From positions 1 through 64,000 of the forward strand of contig JAIBCA010000088.1 of NCBI GenBank assembly GCA_019694345.1: a stretch of DNA of 64,000 nucleotides, given 5' to 3'. The position numbers and the translations under genes are program-made. The notes beneath the pieces are model-generated. The model searched no databases. It saw only the letters and a program-made list of their open reading frames with translations, and was not told where the DNA came from. Positions 54,371 to 63,720 of this stretch are shown piece by piece. The first letter of the stretch is position 1; each line of letters starts with the position of its first letter. Source of the stretch: Pyrinomonadaceae bacterium. GTDB lineage: Bacteria > Acidobacteriota > Blastocatellia > Pyrinomonadales > Pyrinomonadaceae.

Positions 54371-55333
54371 TCAGTTGCGCACGGCATAGTATGCGGAAGT
54401 CAGTTCTTCGTTTGAGACGATGGCTGTGCCGATCTGACCGACCGCAATGCCGGCGGCGATATTGGCAAGGTCCGCCGATTCGACCAGTGAATTACCGCTT
54501 GCCGCCGCCACCGCAAGCGTTGCGATAACGGTGTCGCCGGCACCAGTGACGTCATAGACCTTTCGGGCAACCGCATTCATATGAGTGCTCGGGCCGTTCG
54601 CTTCGAACAGCGTCATCCCGTTCGCACCCTCGGTGATCAACGACGCGTCGAGGTCAAGTTCGGAAAGCAGACGCCAGCCGGCGTTCGAGACCAACTGCGG
54701 ATCGTTTATGCTCAGACCACAAGCATCAGCAGCTTCGTGAAGATTCGGTGTGACCATTGTCGCGCCGCGGTATTTTGAGTAATCCTTGCCTTTAGGATCG
54801 ACAAAAACCATTTTCCCAGTCACTCTCGCGGCGGCGATAAGCCCATTTAGCAGGTCATTGGTCAAAAGGCCTTTTGCATAATCTGAGATGACCACGGCGT
54901 CGACAGACCCGATCAGCCCGATAGCCTGCTCGATCAATTCCGCTTCGTCGGCTCCGGCGATCGGATCCGTATTTTCGTGATCGAGCCGTGTGACCTGTTG
55001 ATCATGAGCGATTATTCGGGTCTTGACCGTGGTCGGGCGCGAGTCGAGGGCGAGTACATTCAATTCAACATCTGCGATCGATTTGAGCACGCTTCGCAAG
55101 AGTTCGCCTTCTGCGTCGGCTCCCGTGACGCCTAACAGGATCGCCTTGCCACCCAAACCCGCAATGTTCGCAGCGACGTTAGCGGCGCCGCCCGCTGCTG
55201 CGCTTGTTCGCTGTAGTTTGACTATCGGCACGGGGGCTTCCGGTGAGATACGGTCAACAGATCCCCACCAATAGCGGTCCAACATCAGGTCGCCGACAAC
55301 CAATATTTTTACGTTTAGCAGCTGCAAGATCAC
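54371..55333 (-). CDS. D-glycero-beta-D-manno-heptose-7-phosphate kinase (RfaE1 domain only)
   Basis: The 320-residue PfkB-family kinase has GDLMLDRYWWGSVDRISPEAPVP, split around the substrate site, then AAGGAANVAANIAGLGG and the catalytic TGAGDTVIATLA. It phosphorylates heptose-7-phosphate at C1 for ADP-heptose. In E. coli this domain is the N-half of HldE; here it stands alone, and the nucleotidyltransferase half is fused to GmhA in the gene immediately upstream (4-bp overlap). Confidence 0.92.
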   Translation of the reverse strand: MILQLLNVKILVVGDLMLDRYWWGSVDRISPEAPVPIVKLQRTSAAAGGAANVAANIAGLGGKAILLGVTGADAEGELLRSVLKSIADVELNVLALDSRPTTVKTRIIAHDQQVTRLDHENTDPIAGADEAELIEQAIGLIGSVDAVVISDYAKGLLTNDLLNGLIAAARVTGKMVFVDPKGKDYSKYRGATMVTPNLHEAADACGLSINDPQLVSNAGWRLLSELDLDASLITEGANGMTLFEANGPSTHMNAVARKVYDVTGAGDTVIATLAVAAASGNSLVESADLANIAAGIAVGQIGTAIVSNEELTSAYYAVRN

Positions 55334-56349
55334 TCCCCGGCCGAACCCTCGTCGGCAAATCTAATGTCAATGGCCTCGCACCAAATATGGGCGATGGCGA
55401 TGTGCGCTTCCTGAATACGTGCGGTGCGCGTCGACGGAACGAGCAGGCAATGATCTGAGAGGCCGGCAAGCTTTTTTCCGTTCTTTCCGGTCAGTCCGAT
55501 GACCTTACAGCCGCGTGAGCGTGCCTCCATTACCGCGGCGATCACATTGGGTGAATTTCCGCTGGTAGTGATGGCGATCAAACAATCGCCTTCGACCGCC
55601 AGGGCTTCGACCTGCCGAGCGAAGACCCGCTCAAACCCATAGTCATTCGACAACGCGGTCAATGCAGAGGTGTCCGTGGTCAAGGCGACTGACGGCAGGG
55701 CCCGTCGCTCGGTCTCGTAACGCCCAACAAATTCCGCGGCTATGTGCTGTGCATCCGCCGCACTTCCGCCGTTGCCGCAGACCAGAACCTTTTTTCCGGC
55801 GGCAAACGTCTCGAATAACAGTTCGGCACCATCACGTATCGCCCCCGTCAACGATGATTCGATCTCCCGGAAAAGCGCCAGATGTTCGCTCAAGGATCCG
55901 GAAATCGGGTCACGGAGCCCGACCGTTTCGGCCTTAACGGAATTGCTTCGAACTGACTCAACAATAGCACTCGAAGAATGACCCTCAACCAAAGGCAACG
56001 AGTGAACCGTCCCGCCATTTGCGGAGACGATGTCCGCTCCGATGATCTCACTGCGAGCCCAGTCGCCGCCCTTTACCAATACGTCTGGCATCAGCCGAGC
56101 AATTATCTCGGCAGGCGTCGGCTCGTCAAAAATAACCACCTCATCGACCGAATCAAGCCCGAGCAGAACCGCACGCCGCGACTCCTGATCCATGAATGGC
56201 CTGCCGTCACCTTTTATCTTTCTAACCGAATTGTCACTGTTGATGCCGACAACAAGCTTGTCACCGAGTGCCTTGGCGCGGCGCAAAAGATCCACGTGGC
56301 CCGGGTGAATGATGTCAAAGCAACCGTTGGTAAAGACAACTTTTGGCAT
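55330..56349 (-). CDS. fusion: heptose-1-phosphate nucleotidyltransferase (RfaE2) + sedoheptulose-7-phosphate isomerase (GmhA)
   Basis: Residues 1-130 are an RfaE2-type nucleotidyltransferase: FTNGCFDIIHPGHVDLL with the HxGH motif (15-18), INSDNSVRKIKGDGRP and VLVKGGDW. Residues about 145-335 are a GmhA-type SIS domain: CGNGGSAADAQHIAAEFVGR, ALTALSNDYGFERVF, and TTSGNSPNVI. The second domain makes heptose-7-phosphate (first step) and the first domain makes ADP-heptose (late step), so one protein brackets the pathway with the separate kinase between. The phosphatase GmhB and epimerase HldD are not in the window. Confidence 0.92.
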   Translation of the reverse strand: MPKVVFTNGCFDIIHPGHVDLLRRAKALGDKLVVGINSDNSVRKIKGDGRPFMDQESRRAVLLGLDSVDEVVIFDEPTPAEIIARLMPDVLVKGGDWARSEIIGADIVSANGGTVHSLPLVEGHSSSAIVESVRSNSVKAETVGLRDPISGSLSEHLALFREIESSLTGAIRDGAELLFETFAAGKKVLVCGNGGSAADAQHIAAEFVGRYETERRALPSVALTTDTSALTALSNDYGFERVFARQVEALAVEGDCLIAITTSGNSPNVIAAVMEARSRGCKVIGLTGKNGKKLAGLSDHCLLVPSTRTARIQEAHIAIAHIWCEAIDIRFADEGSAGE

Positions 56350-56371
56350 AGCGATCGGTCAGGCTGTAACG

Positions 56372-57133
56372 CTAGTACAATTCCGCCCTTTCTTTTTTAA
56401 AGATCAGCACAACTCCTTCGACACCGTGTTTGCTGAACCTGACCTGTACCTTGTGACAGCCGTGTGTCTGCAGGATGAGCATCAATCGGTTGAGATCGTA
56501 AAGGTACATAGGGATGAGCGGTTCATTTCGCTTGCCCAGTATTAGGCTGCGAACCTTGTAAACTAGCGGCAGGTCGCGATACGCCCAGAATCGCAATTTC
56601 TGTGCGGTAGTGGACACCGTGTTGGCATACTCGACGTGAAGTACCCCGATGCCGCCCTCGTCGAGCATCTCGACTATCCTTTTGAAAATATGCTCGCCCT
56701 TTTTCGGGTCGATGTGCTGGAACACAACAAATGAATGGACCAGATCGAATTTGCCCGTGACCCTCGATAGATCGTCATCGCCCTTTATGAAAGTCGCATT
56801 CCCAATGCCGAATTCCGCGGCGTTCTTCCTGGCGAGTTCCAGCATACCGTTCGAAATGTCGACGCCGATGGCTTCCCCGCTTCGTTTGGCGATAGGCAAG
56901 GTGATCCTGGCCACGCCGCAACCGAAATCGAGAGAGCGTTTCGGCCGGAAGTCGGGTGAAAAATTCCCTTCGATCTCGCCCCAAATTCGGGCGACATAGT
57001 CCTCGCCGCTCTTAAAGAACACACCAAGGGCATTCTCATCAAGATTATCGGAGCGCATTTCGGCAATCGTGTTTACCCCAAAATAGGGATCGTTTTCGCC
57101 GAAATACTCCCACACACTTTCGTTATCGTTCAT
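56372..57133 (-). CDS. class I SAM-dependent methyltransferase
   Basis: The 253-residue enzyme has motif I LDFGCGVARITLPIA, an acidic post-I residue (VDISNGMLELA), HSFVVFQHID and a GGIGVLHVEY block after motif III. The target is unknown; its place in the polysaccharide cluster suggests O-methylation of a sugar. It overlaps the polymerase gene by 4 bp. Confidence 0.87.
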   Translation of the reverse strand: MNDNESVWEYFGENDPYFGVNTIAEMRSDNLDENALGVFFKSGEDYVARIWGEIEGNFSPDFRPKRSLDFGCGVARITLPIAKRSGEAIGVDISNGMLELARKNAAEFGIGNATFIKGDDDLSRVTGKFDLVHSFVVFQHIDPKKGEHIFKRIVEMLDEGGIGVLHVEYANTVSTTAQKLRFWAYRDLPLVYKVRSLILGKRNEPLIPMYLYDLNRLMLILQTHGCHKVQVRFSKHGVEGVVLIFKKERAELY

Positions 57134-58662
57134 GATGCCCTGCTCTTTCTGATCTGTTTTGCGATCAGATTTACCAAAAATAAGCTCACCGCTAATATGA
57201 AAACGGTTCGTACGATCGAAGGAAAGATCGTGGCGTAAAATGCCTCATATGAAACAAGCGTCAAAAGCGGAAAATAGGCGACCTTCTTCCAAAGCGCCGG
57301 ATGCGGCGTGTCGATCAGCCCGGCATAGATGAATCGAAGATAAATGCCCAGCAACAGCATGCCGAGCGGTACGCCAAGCGGCCCAAAGTTTCTGACGAGA
57401 TCCCCGAACGGCGAGATCGCAAACGAGTTCTCACCGTAATTAAAATACAGATCGCTATAGGCTCGGGCGTCGGACGTAGGCGGTTTATCGTTCCATACGA
57501 AGCGCGGAATGAAAGAGGTCAACGTGTCATTAATGATATTGTTCTCGAGGCCGTAGCTTTCCTCATACGGAGCAAGCCGCTCATAGTTTGCGACCACCAC
57601 TGCCAGCGAACTGAGATTTTCGACCCGGTCGGCGAGTGCCTGTGCGCTATTTTTGACCAGTATCTCAGGATCTTCGTTGGACAGATAGTCAATGGTCGCG
57701 CCGATCTGACCTATGTAATCGCCTGCATCCATACGGGCTTCGGATCCCTTGATATTTCTGAAAGACGTGCCGTACGTCACACCGATCGCCACGGCGAGCA
57801 GCAAGATCACCCCGAGGGCTGCGGTGTACTGCCATTTCAGTTTCCTTCCGGAATATTGGAACGCCATGGCGATAGGAAAGATACTGATCAGGAGACTGCT
57901 GCGGCTGCCGAGTAGTGCCATTCTGAGCGGCAGCATAAGCAGTAGTAAAGCGAAAACAATGTAGTATATTCCGCGTTTTTCCTTTGTCGTGAATACCGCC
58001 AGCCACAAGAGCATTGTCCCTTCGGACAAAAGTGTCAGCAGAAAGTAAAGCGAGGCATCGAAAATGCCGACCTCGGTCAGTCGCTGAAAGCCCATGATCC
58101 CCTGAACAAATCCGAACAGGTTCACGCCGATACCGGCAAAAAGCAGAAGGATCCCGGGGATCCAAACCTGATTGGGCTCCCAATCCCATTTCGGCAGCCT
58201 CGGTTCTAACTTCTCAGCGATATATCGGCCGATCGGGAGAGCAAAGCCGACACTCAACCCGATGAAACCCACACCGACATACACCAAACTGAGCGGCAGT
58301 TGGCTTTTCGGGTCGTCGATGAACGACATGAAGAATGGATTGACCCAGTCGAAGGCGATGATGATGCCGCCGATCACAAATGCCGGAAAAACATACGACC
58401 ATGCGGCAAATATCAGCGGATGGAACGGGTCGAATTTGCCCTTGTATGTCAGCCACGCCGTGGGTGCCAGAACGGCAACGCCGGCGAAGATGATCCACGG
58501 GACTAGATAAAACCCCTTGATCGCGTCGCCTAGACCGTTCTCATACCAAACAAAGGTGACGAGCAACGAAAAGGCTACGCCCCAGATCAGCAAGATCGGG
58601 ATCAGTTTGTTGCCGCGTCCTGACGGCTGCAGCCTGAGGTTGTCGATTCTCTGCGATGACAT
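57130..58662 (-). CDS. Wzy-type oligosaccharide repeat-unit polymerase
   Basis: The 510-residue protein has about 12 transmembrane helices and one large periplasmic loop (about 330-420) containing LTSFIPRFVWNDKPP and a Tyr/Asn-rich segment, as in O-antigen/exopolysaccharide polymerases. Sequence identity in this family is low, so the call rests on topology, size and context between methyltransferases, flippase and glycosyltransferases. Confidence 0.82.
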   Translation of the reverse strand: MSSQRIDNLRLQPSGRGNKLIPILLIWGVAFSLLVTFVWYENGLGDAIKGFYLVPWIIFAGVAVLAPTAWLTYKGKFDPFHPLIFAAWSYVFPAFVIGGIIIAFDWVNPFFMSFIDDPKSQLPLSLVYVGVGFIGLSVGFALPIGRYIAEKLEPRLPKWDWEPNQVWIPGILLLFAGIGVNLFGFVQGIMGFQRLTEVGIFDASLYFLLTLLSEGTMLLWLAVFTTKEKRGIYYIVFALLLLMLPLRMALLGSRSSLLISIFPIAMAFQYSGRKLKWQYTAALGVILLLAVAIGVTYGTSFRNIKGSEARMDAGDYIGQIGATIDYLSNEDPEILVKNSAQALADRVENLSSLAVVVANYERLAPYEESYGLENNIINDTLTSFIPRFVWNDKPPTSDARAYSDLYFNYGENSFAISPFGDLVRNFGPLGVPLGMLLLGIYLRFIYAGLIDTPHPALWKKVAYFPLLTLVSYEAFYATIFPSIVRTVFILAVSLFLVNLIAKQIRKSRAS

Positions 58663-59375
58663 TATTCCGATCTCTTTCGGGCCAGAACTATCCGGCCGGA
58701 ATCACCCTTTTCTCCCTTAAGAAATATCCCCAGAAACCTGGAAATAAAAACAGTGAACTTCATTTTGAGGTTCGTGCCTTCGGCAAACGCCTGCGGGGTA
58801 AATATCTCTTCGACAGGCTCGAAACCTGCCTCAGCAAGTATCATATCAAGCTTCCACTTAAATATGGGAGTGATATGAGCCGGACGAACGGTCTCATACG
58901 CGCCGAACGCGTTAAGCCGCCCGGTGTAAAGAAATATCAGACGTGAGTGTACGGCTTCGACGTTCGGAGTCGTCACAAACAAAAGGCCACCCGGTTTCAG
59001 CAGTTTGGAACATTCACGCACGAATCTGAACGGATTCTCGAGATGTTCGATTATCTCTATGGCGACGACCGCGTCGAACTCACCGTCGCCGGACCGAACG
59101 GCATCGGCAAAATCACTATCCAGGTCGATAACACGGTGCTCTATCGTCGGAACCTTCCAATGCTCATCTGTCGCGTCGACCGCGACCACGTCATGCCCCA
59201 GTTCACGCAGCCTTACCGAAAATGCGCCTTCGCCGGCCGCAAGATCCGCGACTCGAGAAGGGGCCGGCAAATACTGCCGGATGAGAGCGTAAACGGCTTC
59301 ATGCGTTCCCGGAGCCGCCATTGACGCGGGTTCCGGAAGCGGGTTGGCTGTTTTTGATGTTTTGGCCGAATCCAT
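58662..59375 (-). CDS. class I SAM-dependent methyltransferase
   Basis: The 237-residue enzyme has VADLAAGEGAFSVRLRELGHD (motif I) and VVAVDATDEHW, followed by DAVVAIEIIEHLENPFRFVRE, which is the usual motif II region of UbiG/Methyltransf_11 types. The last part is positively charged. Sugar methylation or a terminal chain modification is plausible. It shares one base with the polymerase gene start. Confidence 0.86.
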   Translation of the reverse strand: MDSAKTSKTANPLPEPASMAAPGTHEAVYALIRQYLPAPSRVADLAAGEGAFSVRLRELGHDVVAVDATDEHWKVPTIEHRVIDLDSDFADAVRSGDGEFDAVVAIEIIEHLENPFRFVRECSKLLKPGGLLFVTTPNVEAVHSRLIFLYTGRLNAFGAYETVRPAHITPIFKWKLDMILAEAGFEPVEEIFTPQAFAEGTNLKMKFTVFISRFLGIFLKGEKGDSGRIVLARKRSE

Positions 59376-59377
59376 AC

Positions 59378-60058
59378 TTAGTTGACCTTATTCTCGTCAC
59401 CGAGCCTGCAAACAGCGATCACGCCGTCGCTTAACTGCGGCGAGACCTTGACAGCTATATCATTGACCAGGTTGTAATACCATGGCTGAAATGGGCGATG
59501 ATCAGTGCCGATATCGTAAAAGCAAAATTCTGACAACTTCAGTCCCGCACGCTCGATCAGCAGCTTGAGCGTCTTGTATGAATAATACGCGACGTGATCG
59601 GGGTGGACCGGTTCATTTACGCCGCCCTTACCTCGAAGGCCGTAGATCGCAAATCGCAACGCCGAATATGCGTTGATCGTCGTTATGACGAGCTCGGTTT
59701 CCGGGTTCATAAACCTCTGGATTCCCTTCAGAAAGGAGCCCGGATTATTCAAATGTTCGATCATCTCGCCGGCGACAATCACGTCGAAGGTTTCGTCGAG
59801 ATCTACGGTATCAAGCCGTTCCAGATCGGCACGGTAAAGATCCTTGGTGCCCGATGCGGCTAGAACATCGAGCCCTTCCTGGTCGAAATCAAAACCGTAC
59901 AGCGAGGTTGCGACCGCGGCAAGCTCGAAATGCAGCAGCATGTTCTTGTCAATAGCGTCCTGAGTGTACGGCCAGTTGGTACAACCTAAGTGGAGCACCT
60001 TTTTCCCGGTGCACGCCTTTTTTATGTATTCGACTCGCTGTACCAGTTCCATCGTCAC
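59378..60058 (-). CDS. class I SAM-dependent methyltransferase
   Basis: The 226-residue enzyme has KVLHLGCTNWPYTQDA (a divergent motif I) and FDVIVAGEMIEHLNNPGSFLKGI. It is not a close copy of its neighbour, which argues against a recent duplication. The gap to the next gene is 2 bp. It is the third methyltransferase gene in the cluster; the substrate is unknown. Confidence 0.84.
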   Translation of the reverse strand: MTMELVQRVEYIKKACTGKKVLHLGCTNWPYTQDAIDKNMLLHFELAAVATSLYGFDFDQEGLDVLAASGTKDLYRADLERLDTVDLDETFDVIVAGEMIEHLNNPGSFLKGIQRFMNPETELVITTINAYSALRFAIYGLRGKGGVNEPVHPDHVAYYSYKTLKLLIERAGLKLSEFCFYDIGTDHRPFQPWYYNLVNDIAVKVSPQLSDGVIAVCRLGDENKVN

Positions 60059-60067
60059 TCAAAATCC

Positions 60068-61576
60068 CTAACGGCCTATTAATCGCTTGACTAGCAGTTT
60101 CTCATCAGCCGTCACAAAATCCAAAAACCAAAGAACAACACAATATGCCAGGCCGCCGAGCCCGACCGACAGGAAGAGCGTCGTCCATTTTTGCGGGAGC
60201 AGCAACGTCGCACCATATTCGATCGATCCGGCGATCGCCGCGGCGACAAACAATGATCCGGCGATCCTGGCCCAGAATCGTACCTGAACGCCCTCAAAAA
60301 ACCACTTTTCGACGTAAAAAACTGATAAAAAGACCAAAACAAAGCCGGCCAATCTGGCCGCAGCGACACCGCTTGTTCCGAACGGGCCAATAAATATCAC
60401 CATCAATGAAACACCGATCGTCGTGCTGCACGCGATGGTCAGAGCATTGAATCGCGGGTGGCCCAGGCCCTCGGTCATTTGCCAAGCGATCGATAGGATC
60501 GATATCAGCCCAAAGCAGGCCATTTGCATGATCAAGATCGCTGACGACCGTTCGGCAAAATCCTTGCCCATCCACAGACCGAGGAACAAACTGCTCTGAA
60601 CCACGACACTTGCAACCATAAATACCACGATGAAACTGATCGCTTTCGTGGCTTTCAGGTAAAGTGCAAGGAGCTTATGCTTCTCGTCTTTTAACTCGCT
60701 TGCCAATGGAAAGATCACCAAGACAAGGCTGGAAATGAATGCATGAAGCTGCATCGCGAGTGCCATCGGCACGACGTAGTGCGTTAACTCGTCCGAGCCG
60801 AGCCGCTGCGTGATCCAACCGCGTTCGAACAAAAGCAACACATTAGCAAAGAGCTGATACAAGATGGTCCATGTGCTATATCCGACGACCATTTTAAGCG
60901 TCGCACGCGAAAACCGGAGCCCGATCGTGAACTCCGGCAACAAACGCTTTGCGATGACGGCCAAAACAACGCAAAAAATTGCCAGGACACCCAGATTCCA
61001 ATATAGTAGGGCGGTCAACCCAAAACCCAGATAGGCGAGGATCAAATTTCCGACAATGAGCGAAAAACTACTAGCCGTTGTAACCTTAGAATAGACATCA
61101 AATCGCTGAACGCCCTGTATGACCGAGCTTAGCACCTGATTGAGCATGGACATGAATATGATCGCCGACGCTATGTAAAACGCCAAAACGGTGCGATCGC
61201 GGGCATCTGGCTCGATACGAAACACGGAATGGACCAGCCAGTTGGCCAACCCGCATATGACGGCCAACGCGAATATCCCGAACACTATGTTCAGAAAAAA
61301 GCTGGCCGAGATAACGTCACGTATCTTTTCACTCTCGCCGGTCGCCCGGTATTCGGCAATATATTTTGTTATTGGCCGCCCGAGGCTGAAAGTAAACGAG
61401 TAACCGATAAAACCCAGGACAAGTGCGTATATGCCGTAGTCGTTATTTCCGAGCGAACGGACTATGACAGGCGTCGCCACAAAACTGAGCCCGAGCGGCA
61501 ATAGCCAGGTCATCGAACCGTATATCACGTTTCGGATGACACTGCCGGCGTTTTGTCGCTTTACCTCGGTGCTCAT
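60068..61576 (-). CDS. Wzx-type polysaccharide flippase (MOP superfamily)
   Basis: The 502-residue integral membrane protein has 12-14 helices and opens with the family's GSMTWLLPLGLSFVATPVIV and NDYGIYALV. It should flip undecaprenyl-linked repeat units to the periplasm for Wzy. ATG 61576 has GAGGGG upstream and overlaps the preceding stop (ATGA), so the extension to 61603 is rejected. Confidence 0.9.
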   Translation of the reverse strand: MSTEVKRQNAGSVIRNVIYGSMTWLLPLGLSFVATPVIVRSLGNNDYGIYALVLGFIGYSFTFSLGRPITKYIAEYRATGESEKIRDVISASFFLNIVFGIFALAVICGLANWLVHSVFRIEPDARDRTVLAFYIASAIIFMSMLNQVLSSVIQGVQRFDVYSKVTTASSFSLIVGNLILAYLGFGLTALLYWNLGVLAIFCVVLAVIAKRLLPEFTIGLRFSRATLKMVVGYSTWTILYQLFANVLLLFERGWITQRLGSDELTHYVVPMALAMQLHAFISSLVLVIFPLASELKDEKHKLLALYLKATKAISFIVVFMVASVVVQSSLFLGLWMGKDFAERSSAILIMQMACFGLISILSIAWQMTEGLGHPRFNALTIACSTTIGVSLMVIFIGPFGTSGVAAARLAGFVLVFLSVFYVEKWFFEGVQVRFWARIAGSLFVAAAIAGSIEYGATLLLPQKWTTLFLSVGLGGLAYCVVLWFLDFVTADEKLLVKRLIGR

Positions 61577-62793
61577 TTCCCCTCTAACGACCGTTGATAG
61601 CAATCAATGACCTTTTGAGCGACGACACGTTCGTCAAAATTCTCAAGAACAAACTTGCGGCCTTCATCGCCAAGCCTCTCGCGAAGAGCAGGATCCTGCT
61701 TCAGCCGCAGTATCGATGCCGCAAGGCCATGGCTGTCGCCGGCATCAATAAGAATGCCGGTCTCCATGTCCTTCACCGCCTCGGGGATCGCATAAACACG
61801 CGTCGATATGCTCGGGATATTCAGGGCCATCGCCTCAAGCAGTGCGATCGGCAGCCCTTCGACATAACTCGGGAGTGTAAAAACGTCAGCAACCCTGAAG
61901 AACCGCAGCACGTCCTCCCGGGCTTTGCCAACACTGTCGGACAGCACGATCTGGAGGGCATTGCCAAGACCATACTCATTGATTCGAATCGTTTCGGAGT
62001 CGTCGGGAAGCTTAGGTGTAAGCCAGACGAAAGAGGCATCAGGGGCTTTGGCAATAACCAGTTTTGCCGCATCGAGAAACACCCAGCGACCCTTACGGTC
62101 GATGAATTGGCCTACGCACAGCACGACGAACTTATCAGGATCGATCCCGTGCAGAGATCTGGTTTCCCGTCGGTCAAATTCTCGGGCGAGCGCGGCGTCG
62201 ATCTCAGTCGGGTCAATCGCAGTGTGAGCGACCACCATTCTCTCCCAAAAATCATCGCGAACCCAACCGCGGAGTTTGTCCTTGGTGTCGTGGTTAGACG
62301 GGATAATGTGAAATTTTGGCAAGCCCGAGACGAATCGGAGCCGCCAACGCCAGATCCTCTCCCGCAGCTTTGACGAACGCGGCATAAAATTGTGCATGGT
62401 CACAAAGACGTTCGCCCTTCTGAGGGCCAGAGCGGTCAACAGGATCCATGATTGCCACGGAGCTGTTTCGATATGCAGGATTGAGTTTTTAAGGTCATAC
62501 CGCAAAAGATATCGAAAGCTCACCGACTCGGCGTATATGCGCCGCCACTGACGGCGGAGCTTATCGATCACCCCTGGAGCCTCCGAAACCTGGAGTGCCA
62601 CATCCAGGAACTCATACTTGATCCCGAGATCGTCGAGGAAATGGAGAATCGTCGGCATCGAGTTTCGCGGCAGGACGACCAGGATGTCGTACTCCGCCTT
62701 AGCTGCCTTCATAATGGCGAGCAGGAATATCTGCGCTCCGCCCCATTCGACGTAATTCCAGAGGAAAATAAGCTTAGTGTTGGGCTTAGTCAT
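61573..62793 (-). CDS. GT4-family glycosyltransferase
   Basis: The 406-residue GT-B enzyme has the acceptor-domain motif WNYVEWGGAQIFLLAIMKAA, then VVLCVGQFIDRKGRWVFLDA and ADVFTLPSYVEGLPIALLEAMAL for donor binding. It overlaps the upstream GT2 gene by 8 bp and the flippase gene by 4 bp. Specificity is unknown. Confidence 0.91.
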   Translation of the reverse strand: MTKPNTKLIFLWNYVEWGGAQIFLLAIMKAAKAEYDILVVLPRNSMPTILHFLDDLGIKYEFLDVALQVSEAPGVIDKLRRQWRRIYAESVSFRYLLRYDLKNSILHIETAPWQSWILLTALALRRANVFVTMHNFMPRSSKLRERIWRWRLRFVSGLPKFHIIPSNHDTKDKLRGWVRDDFWERMVVAHTAIDPTEIDAALAREFDRRETRSLHGIDPDKFVVLCVGQFIDRKGRWVFLDAAKLVIAKAPDASFVWLTPKLPDDSETIRINEYGLGNALQIVLSDSVGKAREDVLRFFRVADVFTLPSYVEGLPIALLEAMALNIPSISTRVYAIPEAVKDMETGILIDAGDSHGLAASILRLKQDPALRERLGDEGRKFVLENFDERVVAQKVIDCYQRSLEGK

Positions 62794-63712
62794 CTAAAAC
62801 GGCGGCCGCAAAGGTCTCGGAAAGCGGGCGTTCGTCCCGCTCCATTGCCCACGAACCCTCAGCATTTCGGCCTATCAAGAGCCGGAAAAAGAATATTGGC
62901 AGCGCCAAAAGGCCATAGACCGCATTAGGAGCACCTGCCATCGTCATGTTGAAGCGTCGTTTAAGGCTGTACGGACCGGTCGACTTAAAAAACAGGTGGT
63001 TCAGCTTAGACGACAGGCTCAAGCCGCGAAAACCACTCACCTCGTCGTTCGGTTTGCAAAAGACCCTCGCCCGCGGTTCGATGAGCAATTTCCAACCCAT
63101 CCGCCGCATTCTCGGCGTGTATTCGGCATCACCGTACTGCGGGAACTTCGCAGCGTCCATAAATCCCGCTTCACGCACGGCCCGAGCGGGATAAAGAACA
63201 CAATTGCCGACCACGATCTCAACCTGCCAGGGCCTTTCGGGAACTGTCCAAACCGTCTGCCGAAACCAGTGGCGAAACCCTCCAACTCCAAGTTCCCATC
63301 GCGGCGACACCTGAAAGATGCGGTGCGGGATGTCCCAAGTGCATAATAGTGAACCGACAACCGAACCGGGATGCCGTTCCGCACATTCGACCATCAATCG
63401 GATGCATTTCTCGTCGAAAACCTGGTCGTTGTTGATCGCCAGAATATAGTCGGGTTTATGTCGAAGGGCTAATTCAAGTCCCAAATTGGTGCCGCCCGTG
63501 TACCACAATGTGCCATCTCCGCGGACGATCTCAACGTCCGGAAATGCCTCGGCTACTCGTTCGGCGGTGCCGTCCGTGGACCCGTCATCAACGATGATCA
63601 CGTGAGTGTCGATCCCCTGAAGGTCTGAATGGGCGATACTGCGAAGGCACCGTAGAGTGTCTTCACAGCGGTTGAACACCGGAGAGATGATCTCGACCCT
63701 TACGTTGCCCAT
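62786..63712 (-). CDS. GT2-family glycosyltransferase
   Basis: The 308-residue GT-A enzyme has the nucleotide-binding IISPVFNRCEDTLRCL, IIVDDGSTDGTAE, a DxD-type ILAINNDQVF and a later ED-like PQYGDAEYTPRMRR site. A hydrophobic stretch near the C-terminus (about 262-282) suggests membrane association. It resembles rhamnosyltransferase-type GT2 enzymes. It follows the GDP-mannose dehydratase gene by 8 bp. Confidence 0.91.
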   Translation of the reverse strand: MGNVRVEIISPVFNRCEDTLRCLRSIAHSDLQGIDTHVIIVDDGSTDGTAERVAEAFPDVEIVRGDGTLWYTGGTNLGLELALRHKPDYILAINNDQVFDEKCIRLMVECAERHPGSVVGSLLCTWDIPHRIFQVSPRWELGVGGFRHWFRQTVWTVPERPWQVEIVVGNCVLYPARAVREAGFMDAAKFPQYGDAEYTPRMRRMGWKLLIEPRARVFCKPNDEVSGFRGLSLSSKLNHLFFKSTGPYSLKRRFNMTMAGAPNAVYGLLALPIFFFRLLIGRNAEGSWAMERDERPLSETFAAAVLDD

Positions 63713-63720
63713 TCTTTCAA

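Noticed and set aside
61594-62373. Open frame of 259 codons on the plus strand
   Set aside because: It is antisense to a clear GT4 glycosyltransferase inside a tightly packed minus-strand operon.
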